A DNA stretch of 64,000 nucleotides, taken from JBHJHP01 sp042219855. GTDB lineage: Bacteria > Bacteroidota > Bacteroidia > Bacteroidales > UBA5342. The position numbers and the translations under genes are program-made. The notes beneath the pieces are model-generated. The model was not told where the DNA came from. It saw only the letters and a list, made by a program, of their open reading frames with translations, and searched no databases. The stretch spans positions 310,001 through 374,000 of the forward strand of contig NZ_JBHJHP010000004.1 of NCBI RefSeq assembly GCF_042219855.1, given 5' to 3'. The stretch's first letter is position 1. Each line of letters begins with the position of its first letter. Below are positions 45,625 through 55,090 of the stretch, piece after piece.

Positions 45625-47184
45625 ATGAGGGGGATAGTTTTAACCGCTTGTTTGATTATTGTTTCAAATATTTGGGCCGCAGGAGAAGGAGAAGTTAACG
45701 ATACTACGGTAACAGATGTCAGTTATAAAGATGCATTGGCTGAGGCCGAACAGTTTATGAATCGTCTGGATGATAAAGTTACAGGTTGGTATTCCGACCG
45801 TGCATTTACCTATATCGATACGGCGTTTAACGATTCAACTTCCATCGCTAATGTTCCGGACTCCGTTTTTATTCAGCGCTTAAAGAAGCTGTCGGAAGAG
45901 ACCGTGATAGAACTACCTTTTAATGAGAGGGTAAAGGCCCACATTGCTGTTTATGCCGATAAAAAGCGCGGCGTGACATCAGAAATACTTGGGCTTACGG
46001 ATTATTATTTTCCCATTTTCGAGGAGGAGCTGGATAAAGCAGGTCTGCCTATAGAATTAAAATATATGCCGGTAATTGAATCTGCATTAAAACCAAGAGC
46101 ATTTTCAAGGGCCGGGGCTTCCGGATTATGGCAGTTTGTATATTATACGGGAAAACAGTATCATCTTGATGTCAATTCATATATTGATGAACGGCGTGAT
46201 CCGAGAAAATCAACTCAGGCAGCCATTCAATATTTAAGCGATCTGTACGATATTTATCAGGACTGGTACCTGGTGATTGCTGCCTATAACTGCGGACCCG
46301 GGAATGTGAATAAAGCCATTCGCCGAAGTGGAGGAAAAAGAGACTACTGGGAAATTTACTACAGGCTGCCCCGTGAAACAAGAGGATATGTGCCGGCATT
46401 TATTGCTGCCATGTATACGCTCAATTATTATAAGGAACATCATATTATTCCGGTTCAGGCTAATATCCCTATGCATACCGATACTCTTATCATCCAGGAA
46501 CCATTGCATTTTAATCAGGTTTCTGCTGTACTGAATGTTCCTGAAGAGATACTGAAAGAGCTGAATCCACAATACAGACGTGAGATTATTCCTGGAGGTA
46601 CAAAGTCGTATACCTTAACCGTGCCGGTAAGTGTTACAGGACAGTTTGTGGAATTGCAGGACAGCATTTTCAACTATAAGGATAATGAGTATTTCAGTGA
46701 AAAGAGGGAAACAGTTGATCCTGCAGCCAGTGCCGGTTATATCCCTTCTTCAATCGCAGGAAAAACCAAACTGTATTATACCGTTAAATCAGGGGACAAC
46801 CTGGGATATATTGCGGATTGGTATGATGTGAGGATTTCAGATTTACGGTACTGGAATAACATTTACCGGAACCTGATACGGGTAGGTCAGAAACTGGTCG
46901 TTTTTGTGCCATCATCTCAGAAAAGTAAATATGCTTCAATCAATGAGATGTCGTTTGCGCAGAAGCAGGGTACGGCCTCATATACTGCTTCAGCAGCACC
47001 CGTTCAAACAACAAACGGCCACGATCCGGATTATGTCTATTATAAGGTAAGATCGGGTGATAATCTTTGGCTTATAGCCCGAAAATTCCCCGGCATTTCC
47101 AGCGATGATATCAAACGGCTGAATAACCTTACTTCCAATTCCATATCGCCTGGTCAGTTATTGAAAATTAAACCTAAAGGGTGA
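45625..47184 (+). CDS. mltD: Membrane-bound lytic murein transglycosylase D (SLT + two LysM)
   Basis: A 519-residue periplasmic peptidoglycan-cleaving enzyme. A signal-like N-terminus (GIVLTACLIIVSNIWAAG) is followed by the SLT domain, whose catalytic Glu152 lies in YMPVIESALKPRAFSRAGASGLWQF, with YLSDLYDIYQDWYLVIAAYNCGPG completing the fold. Two LysM domains follow, at about 384-428 (YYTVKSGDNLGYIADWYDV) and 472-516 (YYKVRSGDNLWLIARKFPGIS). It is the last gene of the par operon before a strong terminator. Confidence 0.92.
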   Translation: MRGIVLTACLIIVSNIWAAGEGEVNDTTVTDVSYKDALAEAEQFMNRLDDKVTGWYSDRAFTYIDTAFNDSTSIANVPDSVFIQRLKKLSEETVIELPFNERVKAHIAVYADKKRGVTSEILGLTDYYFPIFEEELDKAGLPIELKYMPVIESALKPRAFSRAGASGLWQFVYYTGKQYHLDVNSYIDERRDPRKSTQAAIQYLSDLYDIYQDWYLVIAAYNCGPGNVNKAIRRSGGKRDYWEIYYRLPRETRGYVPAFIAAMYTLNYYKEHHIIPVQANIPMHTDTLIIQEPLHFNQVSAVLNVPEEILKELNPQYRREIIPGGTKSYTLTVPVSVTGQFVELQDSIFNYKDNEYFSEKRETVDPAASAGYIPSSIAGKTKLYYTVKSGDNLGYIADWYDVRISDLRYWNNIYRNLIRVGQKLVVFVPSSQKSKYASINEMSFAQKQGTASYTASAAPVQTTNGHDPDYVYYKVRSGDNLWLIARKFPGISSDDIKRLNNLTSNSISPGQLLKIKPKG

Positions 47185-47197
47185 AACATATAAAAAG

Positions 47198-47225
47198 AAA
47201 CCGTGATAAATTCACGGTTTTTTTT
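47198..47225 (+). terminator. Intrinsic terminator of the par operon
   Basis: A perfect 9-bp stem AAACCGTGA/TCACGGTTT (47198-47206, 47212-47220) with loop TAAAT, followed by TTTTT. Confidence 0.9.
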
Positions 47226-47403
47226 GTGTCCTGCAGAAGCTGAAATACTTATTTTAAATACGTATAAAATATGGATATTTTTTATACATTTGATACCTGT
47301 TTGTGTTACCGGTAAGTTTTTCTGATCTGAAATATCATATTCCGGTAATATACTTTAGCGTAATAATTTAGTAATTTTGAATGTGTTTTTAAATTTATTG
47401 ACC

Positions 47404-48408
47404 ATGAAAAAGATTTTAATTGCTCTGATTGCTTCTTTTACATTGCTGCCAATGGTTACTGAAGCTCAGACACTCCCCAACTATCTCAAAAATAAGGTTG
47501 AAAAATCTGTTAGGAAAAGAGCCGATAAAGAAGTGGATAAAGCCGTTGATAAAGCTGTAAATAAGGCCGCTGATAAAATCCTGGATTCTGCATCAGTCAA
47601 GTTAGAGGGAGCAACTGACAGTATAAATAATGCAAATGCAACGGATGCTGAGCCAAACGCAGGTGAAGGGAAACGTGATTCTGAAAAACGCTTTGATGCT
47701 GCTATGGGTAATTTTATGAAATCTATGGGTGTGGGCGTTGATGTGCCTCATAAGGATACATACCATTTTGCTTCGCATATGAAAATGTTGATTGAACAGA
47801 CCGATGCAAGTGGTACAACAGAAGATCCTGTGTATTATAATACCTATTTTTCTGAAGGAAAATCGGATTACGGAATGGAATTTACAAATGAAGATGGAGC
47901 ATTTACCTCCTTCATTTACGATACAGATAATAACTGTACACTTATTCTGATGAACGATGGAGGTCAAAAAACCGGTATTGCAACTAAAATGACGGCAGAG
48001 CAAATGTCGGATATGGAGGCTGATGCAAAAGCTAAGGCGGAAGAAAATCAGATGCCGCAGAATTATAAACTGAAAAAAACAGGGAAAACAAAAACCATTA
48101 ACGGATTCAGGTGTGAGGAATACCAGGCTGAAGATGATGAATACCTGGTTACCTTGTGGGTTACCAATCAACTGAACCATAAAATCAACTCAAAAGTATA
48201 TAATAATCAATTGTTTGCCGGATCCCTTTGGCTGGCTGGTCAGACTGATGGTGTGGTTATTCAGTATGACAGCAAATCAAAGGTGAATAAGGAACATACT
48301 GTTATGACTGTTCAGAATATCGATTTTAATGCATCACATGATATTTCTACTCAGGGGTATACATTGACCGGTATTTCAATGGGAAACAGTCCTGCGCAAA
48401 CAGAATAA
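47404..48408 (+). CDS. DUF4412-like secreted protein
   Basis: A 334-residue protein with a signal peptide (KKILIALIASFTLLPMVTEAQ). Residues 22-75 are a charged, probably coiled segment of repeated VDKAVDKAVNKAADK. The remainder contains a DUF4412-type domain, recognisable by KLKKTGKTKTINGFRCEEYQAEDDEYLVTLWVTNQLNH near residue 220. An in-frame Met nine codons upstream (47377) lacks signal-peptide sense. The DUF5362 gene follows by 15 bases. The function is unknown; a periplasmic or outer-membrane-associated location is inferred. Confidence 0.75.
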   Translation: MKKILIALIASFTLLPMVTEAQTLPNYLKNKVEKSVRKRADKEVDKAVDKAVNKAADKILDSASVKLEGATDSINNANATDAEPNAGEGKRDSEKRFDAAMGNFMKSMGVGVDVPHKDTYHFASHMKMLIEQTDASGTTEDPVYYNTYFSEGKSDYGMEFTNEDGAFTSFIYDTDNNCTLILMNDGGQKTGIATKMTAEQMSDMEADAKAKAEENQMPQNYKLKKTGKTKTINGFRCEEYQAEDDEYLVTLWVTNQLNHKINSKVYNNQLFAGSLWLAGQTDGVVIQYDSKSKVNKEHTVMTVQNIDFNASHDISTQGYTLTGISMGNSPAQTE

Positions 48409-48423
48409 CCTAAAAATATAATT

Positions 48424-48915
48424 ATGGAAGTTGAAAACTCTTATGTATTAAACGTGAATGAAAATGCAGCGCATTACCTCTACAGGAGTGCGCAGTGGTC
48501 TAAATTCTTTGCTATTCTGGGTTTTATTTCAGCCGGATTAATGATCTTCGGAACATTTGCTTTAATGGGCATGAGTTCACTGATTCCCGGTATGAGACAA
48601 GGGATGGCTCCGCAGGGACAAGGTCTTGGTCCGGCGGCTTTCTTATCTTCCACGGTCTTTATCCTTGGGGGAATTTTTTACTTTGCAATGGCCATTGTCA
48701 ATATTGTTATTGCAATAAAGCTTTATCGTTTTGCAGATAAAGCAATAGCTGCGCTGAAAACCAATGATGATGAGATGCTGGAACTGAGTTTTAAAAACAT
48801 GAATAGTTTCCTGCAGATTCTTGGTATATTAACCATTGTGGTCATTTCGATATATGTTATAACCCTTGTGGTTATGATGCTCGCCGGATTTGGTGCTGCG
48901 ATGATGGGAAGATAA
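48424..48915 (+). CDS. DUF5362 family membrane protein
   Basis: A 163-residue protein with three or four hydrophobic helices: FFAILGFISAGLMIFGTFALMGMS (about residues 22-45), FLSSTVFILGGIFYFAMAIVNIVIAIKLY (about 70-100), and LQILGILTIVVISIYVITLVVMMLAGFG (about 130-157). The start MEVENSYVLNVNENAAHYLYRSAQWSKF is typical of the family. It is co-directional with the DUF4412 gene and ends in a terminator. No function is known. Confidence 0.75.
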   Translation: MEVENSYVLNVNENAAHYLYRSAQWSKFFAILGFISAGLMIFGTFALMGMSSLIPGMRQGMAPQGQGLGPAAFLSSTVFILGGIFYFAMAIVNIVIAIKLYRFADKAIAALKTNDDEMLELSFKNMNSFLQILGILTIVVISIYVITLVVMMLAGFGAAMMGR

Positions 48916-48939
48916 AAATTATTAATGATATGTTTCAGG

Positions 48940-48967
48940 ACCCGGAATGAGATTTCCGGGTTTTTTT
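48940..48967 (+). terminator. Intrinsic terminator after the DUF5362 gene
   Basis: ACCCGGAA/TTCCGGGT stem (48940-48947, 48954-48961) with a 6-base loop, followed by TTTTTT. Confidence 0.88.
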
Positions 48968-49114
48968 ATGTTTTTTTATTTCCCGGCAGTTGATAAAAGG
49001 TTATTATGTTTCCCGGCGGATGATAATTATCATATCCCTGTATAAAATAAAAATCATTATCTTTCGAACTATAATAAGATAAAAATAATATATTGATATT
49101 AAGATATTTAACAC

Positions 49115-51961
49115 ATGAATACTGATCGTTTTGTTTCCCGTCATATTGGTCCTCGTCCTCACGAGATTGAATATATGCTGAAAGAGCTTGGTGTTGGTAG
49201 TGTACAGGAGCTTATTGAGCAAACCATACCTTCTGATATCTTGCTGGATAAACCGCTGGATATGGCTCAGGGATTGACCGAACGTCAGTATTATCGTCGC
49301 ATATTAGGCCTTGCATCAAAAAATAAGGTGTTTAATACGTATATCGGTATGGGATATTATGATACCATAACGCCATCGGTCATCTTAAGAAATGTACTTG
49401 AAAATCCGGTATGGTATACCTCATATACGCCTTATCAGGCAGAAATATCACAGGGCAGGCTTGAAGCTTTACTGAACTACCAAACCGTGGTTTGTGACAT
49501 GACCGGAATGGAACTTGCAAACGCCAGTCTTCTCGATGAAGCAACTGCTGCTGCTGAAGCCATGATAATGATGTATAACTGCCGGTCCCGGTCCCAGGTT
49601 AAGGATGGCATGAACACCTTATTTGTGGATGAAAATATTTGGCCCCAAACTCTTGCTGTATTAAAAACAAGAAGCAAGCCTTTGGGAATAACTATTCACA
49701 TTGGAGATTTCAGAACCTGTGAATGTGCGGATGCCATGTTTGGTGCCATCGTTCAGTATCCGAATTCAGATGGACGGGTGCTTGATTATAAAAGCTTTAC
49801 AGATAAGTTTCACCAGCAGGACAAAAAGGTTGCTGTTGCTACAGACATTCTTAGTCTGGCATTACTGGTACCTCCGGGTGAATGGGGAGCGGATATTGTA
49901 TTTGGATCATCTCAACGGTTTGGAGTGCCCATGGGATATGGTGGACCAGCTGCTGCATTTTTTGCCACCAGGGAAGAGTATAAGAGAAATATCCCGGGAA
50001 GGATAATAGGTGTTACGCGCGACAGATTCGGAAACAGGGCGCTGCGTATGGCTTTGCAAACACGTGAGCAGCATATTAAGCGGGAGAGGGCTACTTCCAA
50101 TATATGTACAGCGCAGGCTCTCCTGGCAAATATGGCTGGCTTCTATGCCGTTTATCATGGCAGGGAGGGCATTGAACGTATCGCTAAACGCATTCACAGT
50201 ATTGCTTCCTTTTTGTCAGAGGAAGTGGAAAAACTGGGATATAAGCAGTTAAATGATAATTACTTTGATACACTGAAAATCAGAATACCGTCCCAGGTAA
50301 GGTTATCCGATATCATCCGGTATTCTACAGAGCTGGAAATGAATTTCAGGTATTTTACTTCCGGAGAAGTCGGTATCAGTATCGACGAAACAACCAATAT
50401 AGATGATGTGAACTGGATACTGGAAGTATTTGCCAAAGCGAATAATAAGGCTGTTCCCTCTGTGGATGATGTACCTGAAAATATTACCTTAGGAAAAAAG
50501 TTTCTCAGAACAGGTGCGTATTTATCTCAGGATGTATTTATGAAGTATCGCTCGGAAACCGAAATGGTGCGCTACATAAAAATGCTGGAACATAAGGATA
50601 TTTCCCTTACGCATTCCATGATATCGCTGGGATCATGTACCATGAAGCTGAATGCTGCAACAGAGATGCTGCCCTTAAGCTGGATTGAGTTCAATGGAAT
50701 ACATCCATTTGTTCCTGTTGATCAGGCAGCCGGATATCACGAGATGTTTAAGGAATTACGACACGATTTAGCCGTGATTACCGGTTTTGCAGATGTGAGC
50801 CTTCAGCCAAATTCAGGTGCTGCAGGTGAACTGGCCGGTCTGATGGTAATCAGGGAATATCATCTCAGTCGCGGTGATGATCAGCGGGATGTGGTTCTTA
50901 TACCTTCTTCTGCTCATGGAACCAATCCTGCCAGTGCTGTAGCTGCCGGTATGCAGGTGGTCGTTGTTAAATGTGACGACAAAGGAAACATCAGTCTTGA
51001 AGACCTGAAACAAAAAGTCGCGGAAACGGGAGAAAAACTGGCAGCATTTATGATTACCTATCCATCCACACATGGTGTCTACGAAGCCAATGTAAGACAG
51101 ATGTGCCGCATAATTCATGATGCAGGTGGTCAGGTTTACATGGATGGCGCTAATATGAATGCACAGGTTGGTTTAACAAATCCGGCAATAATCGGTGCAG
51201 ACGTATGTCATCTTAATCTGCATAAAACCTTTGCAATACCGCATGGTGGAGGTGGCCCCGGAGTAGGTCCGATTGCCGTTGCTGAGCACCTGGTGGATTT
51301 TCTTCCCGGACATAATGTATTAAATAACGACCGCAAAGGAAAACCTGTTGCAGCAGCACCTTATGGTAGTGCCAGTATCTTGCCGATTACGTATGGTTAT
51401 ATTAAAATGCTTGGTGCTGACGGATTGAAACAGGCATCTGAAATAGCCATTTTAAATGCAAACTATATTGCCCATAAGCTTAAAGATACGTTTGGTGTAC
51501 TTTATGTGGGTGAAAAGGGACGTGTGGCTCATGAAATGATTCTGGAATGCAGGCATTTTAAAGCTTCCGGCATCAACGAAGTGGATATTGCCAAACGCTT
51601 AATGGATTACGGCTTTCATGCGCCTACACTTTCATTCCCGGTTCATGGCACCTTAATGGCTGAACCGACTGAAAGCGAAAGTCTGGAGGAACTGGATCGT
51701 TTTGTGGATGCGTTAAAGAGTATTTACAATGAAATTCAGTCAGTGGAAAAGGGTGATACCGATAAAGCCGATAATGTATTAAAAAATGCACCACATACAG
51801 CTCAGGAAGTTGTTTCAGATAACTGGGATCACAAATATAACAGGGAAAAAGCAGCATATCCGGTAGAATGGCTCAGGATGAATAAATACTGGCCACCTGT
51901 TGCCCGTGTGGACGATGCTTACGGAGACAGAAATCTGTTTTGTACCTGCGGAGAAGTATAA
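49115..51961 (+). CDS. gcvP: Glycine dehydrogenase (decarboxylating), glycine cleavage P protein
   Basis: A 948-residue fused P-protein that decarboxylates glycine and passes aminomethyl to the lipoylated H protein. The start FVSRHIGPRPHEIEYML is the family N-terminus. The PLP lysine is Lys704 in HLNLHKTFAIPHGGGGPGVGPI; other blocks are EISQGRLEALLNYQTVVCDMTGMELANASLLDEATAAAEAM and SLGSCTMKLNAATEM. The length matches the single-chain form rather than the split P1/P2. No gcvT or gcvH lies beside it, so the rest of the system is elsewhere. A candidate regulatory riboswitch was looked for upstream and not seen. Confidence 0.96.
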   Translation: MNTDRFVSRHIGPRPHEIEYMLKELGVGSVQELIEQTIPSDILLDKPLDMAQGLTERQYYRRILGLASKNKVFNTYIGMGYYDTITPSVILRNVLENPVWYTSYTPYQAEISQGRLEALLNYQTVVCDMTGMELANASLLDEATAAAEAMIMMYNCRSRSQVKDGMNTLFVDENIWPQTLAVLKTRSKPLGITIHIGDFRTCECADAMFGAIVQYPNSDGRVLDYKSFTDKFHQQDKKVAVATDILSLALLVPPGEWGADIVFGSSQRFGVPMGYGGPAAAFFATREEYKRNIPGRIIGVTRDRFGNRALRMALQTREQHIKRERATSNICTAQALLANMAGFYAVYHGREGIERIAKRIHSIASFLSEEVEKLGYKQLNDNYFDTLKIRIPSQVRLSDIIRYSTELEMNFRYFTSGEVGISIDETTNIDDVNWILEVFAKANNKAVPSVDDVPENITLGKKFLRTGAYLSQDVFMKYRSETEMVRYIKMLEHKDISLTHSMISLGSCTMKLNAATEMLPLSWIEFNGIHPFVPVDQAAGYHEMFKELRHDLAVITGFADVSLQPNSGAAGELAGLMVIREYHLSRGDDQRDVVLIPSSAHGTNPASAVAAGMQVVVVKCDDKGNISLEDLKQKVAETGEKLAAFMITYPSTHGVYEANVRQMCRIIHDAGGQVYMDGANMNAQVGLTNPAIIGADVCHLNLHKTFAIPHGGGGPGVGPIAVAEHLVDFLPGHNVLNNDRKGKPVAAAPYGSASILPITYGYIKMLGADGLKQASEIAILNANYIAHKLKDTFGVLYVGEKGRVAHEMILECRHFKASGINEVDIAKRLMDYGFHAPTLSFPVHGTLMAEPTESESLEELDRFVDALKSIYNEIQSVEKGDTDKADNVLKNAPHTAQEVVSDNWDHKYNREKAAYPVEWLRMNKYWPPVARVDDAYGDRNLFCTCGEV

Positions 51962-52049
51962 CATCATCTGGCTTTTGATACAGGTTTTGCCCGTTTCATA
52001 TATAAATAGTATTTTTAAAATCAGTTTTTCATTTGGAAAATACCAGATT

Positions 52050-52820
52050 ATGAAAAAGACACTCCTGCTTATTTTGGCGGTTTTAACATTTACATCATGC
52101 GTGGAACTGGTGGAAGGAGAAGGGGATGTTATCAGTCGCGGGTATAACCTCAAGGATTTTAAAGGCATTATACTTGATGTTCCAGGTAAACTTGTAGTGT
52201 CACAAGGAGATAAGAATATTACCGTTACCACCAATAAAAATCTTTTTGAATGGCTGAATCTGTACGTTACAGACAGCATTCTTCATATTTATTTACAGGA
52301 CAAGGTAAAGGTGTGGCAGTTCGATGAGTTGCGGTTTGAAGTGTCGTTGCCCGATGTGAGATTAATTGGTCTGGATGGTTCAGGGGATATAGAGATATCC
52401 GATTCAGTCAGGGTTCAGGGGCCTCTCGAAATAAACCTGAATGGTTCCGGCGATGTGGTGGCGAAAAAGATTGTAGCCGGTTCAACCGATATAAATATTG
52501 ACGGATCAGGTAACATGCGCTGTGATGAAATAGAATGCAATGCGGTTAATGCAACGGTTAACGGAGCGGGAGATGTAAGACTGACAGGTTTTACAAATGA
52601 TTTGAGTGTGGCCATCGATGGTTCAGGTAGTATGCTATGTTTCGATATGGAGAGCAGTAATGCGATTGTAAATATTGACGGTACCGGAGATTGTCAGTTA
52701 CATGTTGCCAATAGTCTGAATGTTGATATCAATGGTTCCGGGTCTGTTTATTATAAGGGTGATCCCGAAACCCAAATTAAAATAGATGGCACCGGTACTG
52801 TGCAGAAGGTAGGGAATTGA
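52050..52820 (+). CDS. Head-GIN domain (DUF2807) lipoprotein
   Basis: A 256-residue surface or periplasmic lipoprotein; the lipobox TSC gives the lipid Cys at residue 17. The DUF2807 head-GIN domain starts YNLKDFKGIILDVPGKLVVSQGDKNITVTTNKN, followed by a ladder of about seven short repeats with the core (I/L)(D/N)GSG(D/S), spaced about 15-25 residues, from residue 109 to the end. This pattern predicts a beta-solenoid. I start it at 52050, where the signal peptide begins; the open frame extends into gcvP without coding sense. The family is described as putative adhesin; the function is unproven. Confidence 0.85.
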   Translation: MKKTLLLILAVLTFTSCVELVEGEGDVISRGYNLKDFKGIILDVPGKLVVSQGDKNITVTTNKNLFEWLNLYVTDSILHIYLQDKVKVWQFDELRFEVSLPDVRLIGLDGSGDIEISDSVRVQGPLEINLNGSGDVVAKKIVAGSTDINIDGSGNMRCDEIECNAVNATVNGAGDVRLTGFTNDLSVAIDGSGSMLCFDMESSNAIVNIDGTGDCQLHVANSLNVDINGSGSVYYKGDPETQIKIDGTGTVQKVGN

Positions 52821-52902
52821 TTTTAATTGAAAAGGGAAAATCGAAGAATTAATAGTTATTCCTTTTTACTAGGCTTTCATGGTTTTATTCGCGTCTCACT
52901 AT

Positions 52903-54963
52903 TCACTTCTCACGACTAATTCTAATCCTTGCATCCACAGCAAAAATTCTGTCTCCCAGACCAATAAGCGGATTAATATCAAGTTCCACAATCTCTGTTG
53001 CAAACCGCAATAAAGAGGACAGGCGTACTATTATCTGCGCAAACAGCAGTTCATTGACGCCTTCATGACCACGGGTTCCTTTAATTAATGCATAGCTTTT
53101 TAACGAACGGATCATTGAAAGTGCTTCCTTTAGGGTTAACGGAGCCAGACCGGAGCTGACATCTTTCAGTACCTCAATAAATATGCCTCCGAGTCCGCAC
53201 AGAATTACGTGTCCGAACTTAGGTTCGTACTTGGCTCCAATAAACAGTTCGTGTCCTTTAATCATAGGCTGAACCAAAACGGCCGTAACATCCTTAATTT
53301 TCATCATTCGTCTGAACTCTGCAAGCAGATGTTCATCGGAATGTACATCAAGAACCACACCTCTCACATCTGTTTTATGAACCGGACCAACCACTTTCAT
53401 GACACAGGGATAACCGATGGATTTGGCTGCACGTAAAACTTCATTTTCGGTTTTCCCTGACAGTTCTTTTACCCTTGGTATAGAAGCACAATCAAGGAGT
53501 TTTTCAACCTTGTCCGGCGGTAAATAGCCATCCGTTGCATTGTCAATTATTCTTCTTGCAGCAGGAATATCAACCTGGTCCAGATCTAAATTTTCATCAG
53601 CCGGTGTGTGTGTTTGAAATATTTTGACCAGTGCATTGCCGAGTTCTACTTCATCCGGAAAGTTAACATGCCCCAGCGAAGTAAAATATGATATATCATC
53701 GGCAACATTAACTACTGAGGGAAGGATAGGATAGATTGGTTTCCGGCAGCTTCTGATTTTCTGATCCAGAACAGTATAAACATCTCTGACCGGAAATAGT
53801 CCCGGACTGCCAAATATGACAGCCATTGCATCGATCTGATCAAAATCGTGTTCGCATGCATCTATAATCAGCCCTAACTGCTCTGCTGTTCCGGTTGCAA
53901 GAAAATCTATCGGGTTTGATACGGAAGATCCGGGAAATAAACCGGTCTTTAATGAATCCGCCTTTTCTCCCGATATGGAAGGGATGTTAATGCCTCCGTT
54001 CGAAAGGGCATCCGTAAGCATAACGGCTGGTCCGCCGGCATGAGTGATGATCGCCATATTCTTTCCTTTCAGCTCCTTACACATAAAAACTCCGGCAATG
54101 GTAGTCAGTTCGTCACGTCCGTAACATCTGACAATGCCTGCTTTTTTGAACAGCGCATCCACTGCCAGATCGCTGCTCGCCAATGCTCCCGTATGCGATG
54201 TTGCAGCCCTGCTTCCGGCTTCAGAACCACCGGCTTTGATTGCTGCAATCCTGCAGCCTTTCCGAATCAGTGATGATGCATGTTTAAGCAGTTTATCAGG
54301 ATTTTGAATGCTTTCAATGTAAAGGAGTTTTATAGGTGAGCTGGTTTCGGGATCAAAAGAGTTATCCAGATACTCAAGAATGTCCTCCACACCTGTCTGT
54401 GCGCTGTTGCCAACCGAATATACGCTCGAAAAAGTCAGGCCCTTTTTCATGCCGGTTTCAATTATAAATACTGCGGTGGCACCTGATCCTGAGATCAATT
54501 CACAGCCTTTCGGGTCAAGTTTGGGAATGGGGGAGGTGAATATACTTTGATGAAAAGGAGTGAGTACACCGATACAATTCGGACCTATTAATGTTGCATC
54601 ATAGGAATTTATCATTCCCCTGATTTTATCTTCCAGCTTTTTACCTTCTTCATTTTCTTCACTGAAACCGGCAGATATGATGATAAATGCTTTGGTCCCT
54701 TTTTTTAAGAGTATTTCGATGGCAGGAGGACAGAACTTTGCAGGAACAGCCAGTATGGCCAGGTCAACCTTCGGTAGTTCATCCGGTGATTTATGAACTT
54801 TTATTCCGGAAATACTGTCCCGAGCAGGATTTACCACATATAATCTGCCCTTAAAGTTCCCGTTCTGAAGATTGTAAAGAATTTTCCCGCCTGGCTTCTG
54901 GAGGTTTTCAGATGCGCCTATAACCACAATGCTTTCGGGCTTAATGAGTGCTTCCTGTATCAT
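52903..54963 (-). CDS. Acyl-CoA synthetase (ADP/NDP-forming), fused alpha-beta
   Basis: A 686-residue enzyme that converts an acyl-CoA plus ADP and phosphate to the acid plus ATP, typically acetyl-CoA to acetate. The N-terminal CoA-binding domain shows VVIGASENLQKPGGKILYNL. The succinyl-CoA-ligase-like domain carries LIGPNCIGVLTP and AATSHTGALASSDLAVDALFKKAGI (the His is a phospho-relay candidate). The C-terminal ATP-grasp domain (about 470-686) has GYPCVMKVVGPVHKTDVRGVVLDV. The fused order is the common bacterial and archaeal form. Substrate-level ATP formation would suit fermentative life. Its upstream region holds a heptamer tandem repeat. Confidence 0.9.
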   Translation of the reverse strand: MIQEALIKPESIVVIGASENLQKPGGKILYNLQNGNFKGRLYVVNPARDSISGIKVHKSPDELPKVDLAILAVPAKFCPPAIEILLKKGTKAFIIISAGFSEENEEGKKLEDKIRGMINSYDATLIGPNCIGVLTPFHQSIFTSPIPKLDPKGCELISGSGATAVFIIETGMKKGLTFSSVYSVGNSAQTGVEDILEYLDNSFDPETSSPIKLLYIESIQNPDKLLKHASSLIRKGCRIAAIKAGGSEAGSRAATSHTGALASSDLAVDALFKKAGIVRCYGRDELTTIAGVFMCKELKGKNMAIITHAGGPAVMLTDALSNGGINIPSISGEKADSLKTGLFPGSSVSNPIDFLATGTAEQLGLIIDACEHDFDQIDAMAVIFGSPGLFPVRDVYTVLDQKIRSCRKPIYPILPSVVNVADDISYFTSLGHVNFPDEVELGNALVKIFQTHTPADENLDLDQVDIPAARRIIDNATDGYLPPDKVEKLLDCASIPRVKELSGKTENEVLRAAKSIGYPCVMKVVGPVHKTDVRGVVLDVHSDEHLLAEFRRMMKIKDVTAVLVQPMIKGHELFIGAKYEPKFGHVILCGLGGIFIEVLKDVSSGLAPLTLKEALSMIRSLKSYALIKGTRGHEGVNELLFAQIIVRLSSLLRFATEIVELDINPLIGLGDRIFAVDARIRISREK

Positions 54964-55029
54964 TCGTATCGATTTGATCCTAAAGATAAGACCAATGAAT
55001 AAAACAGAGTATGATGTTTGTTAGATATT

Positions 55030-55078
55030 AGACACAAGACACAAGACATAAGATGTAAGACATAAGACATAAGACTTA
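55030..55078. repeat. Heptamer tandem repeat, seven copies of AGACAYA-like unit
   Basis: Seven consecutive 7-base units read AGACACA, AGACACA, AGACATA, AGATGTA, AGACATA, AGACATA, AGACTTA. The array ends 67 bases upstream of the acyl-CoA synthetase start codon (minus strand) and 13 bases from the 3' end of the next gene. It is a candidate variable-number repeat. Confidence 0.85.
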
Positions 55079-55090
55079 GGATGATGTTTA

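Noticed and set aside
47602..48180. 192-codon frame on the minus strand
   Set aside because: It is entirely inside the DUF4412-like gene, antisense to it, and its translation is Cys/His/Ile-rich low-quality sequence.
48968..49114. Glycine riboswitch upstream of gcvP
   Set aside because: The leader is under 150 bases, AT-rich, and lacks the tandem aptamer core with conserved GGAGAG-type loops.
51900..52049. N-terminal extension of the GIN-domain protein into gcvP
   Set aside because: The 50 extra residues overlap gcvP out of frame and would bury the lipoprotein signal peptide that starts at 52050.
51815..52279. 154-codon minus-strand frame across the end of gcvP and the GIN lipoprotein start
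   Set aside because: It crosses two well-supported plus-strand genes and has no recognisable domain.
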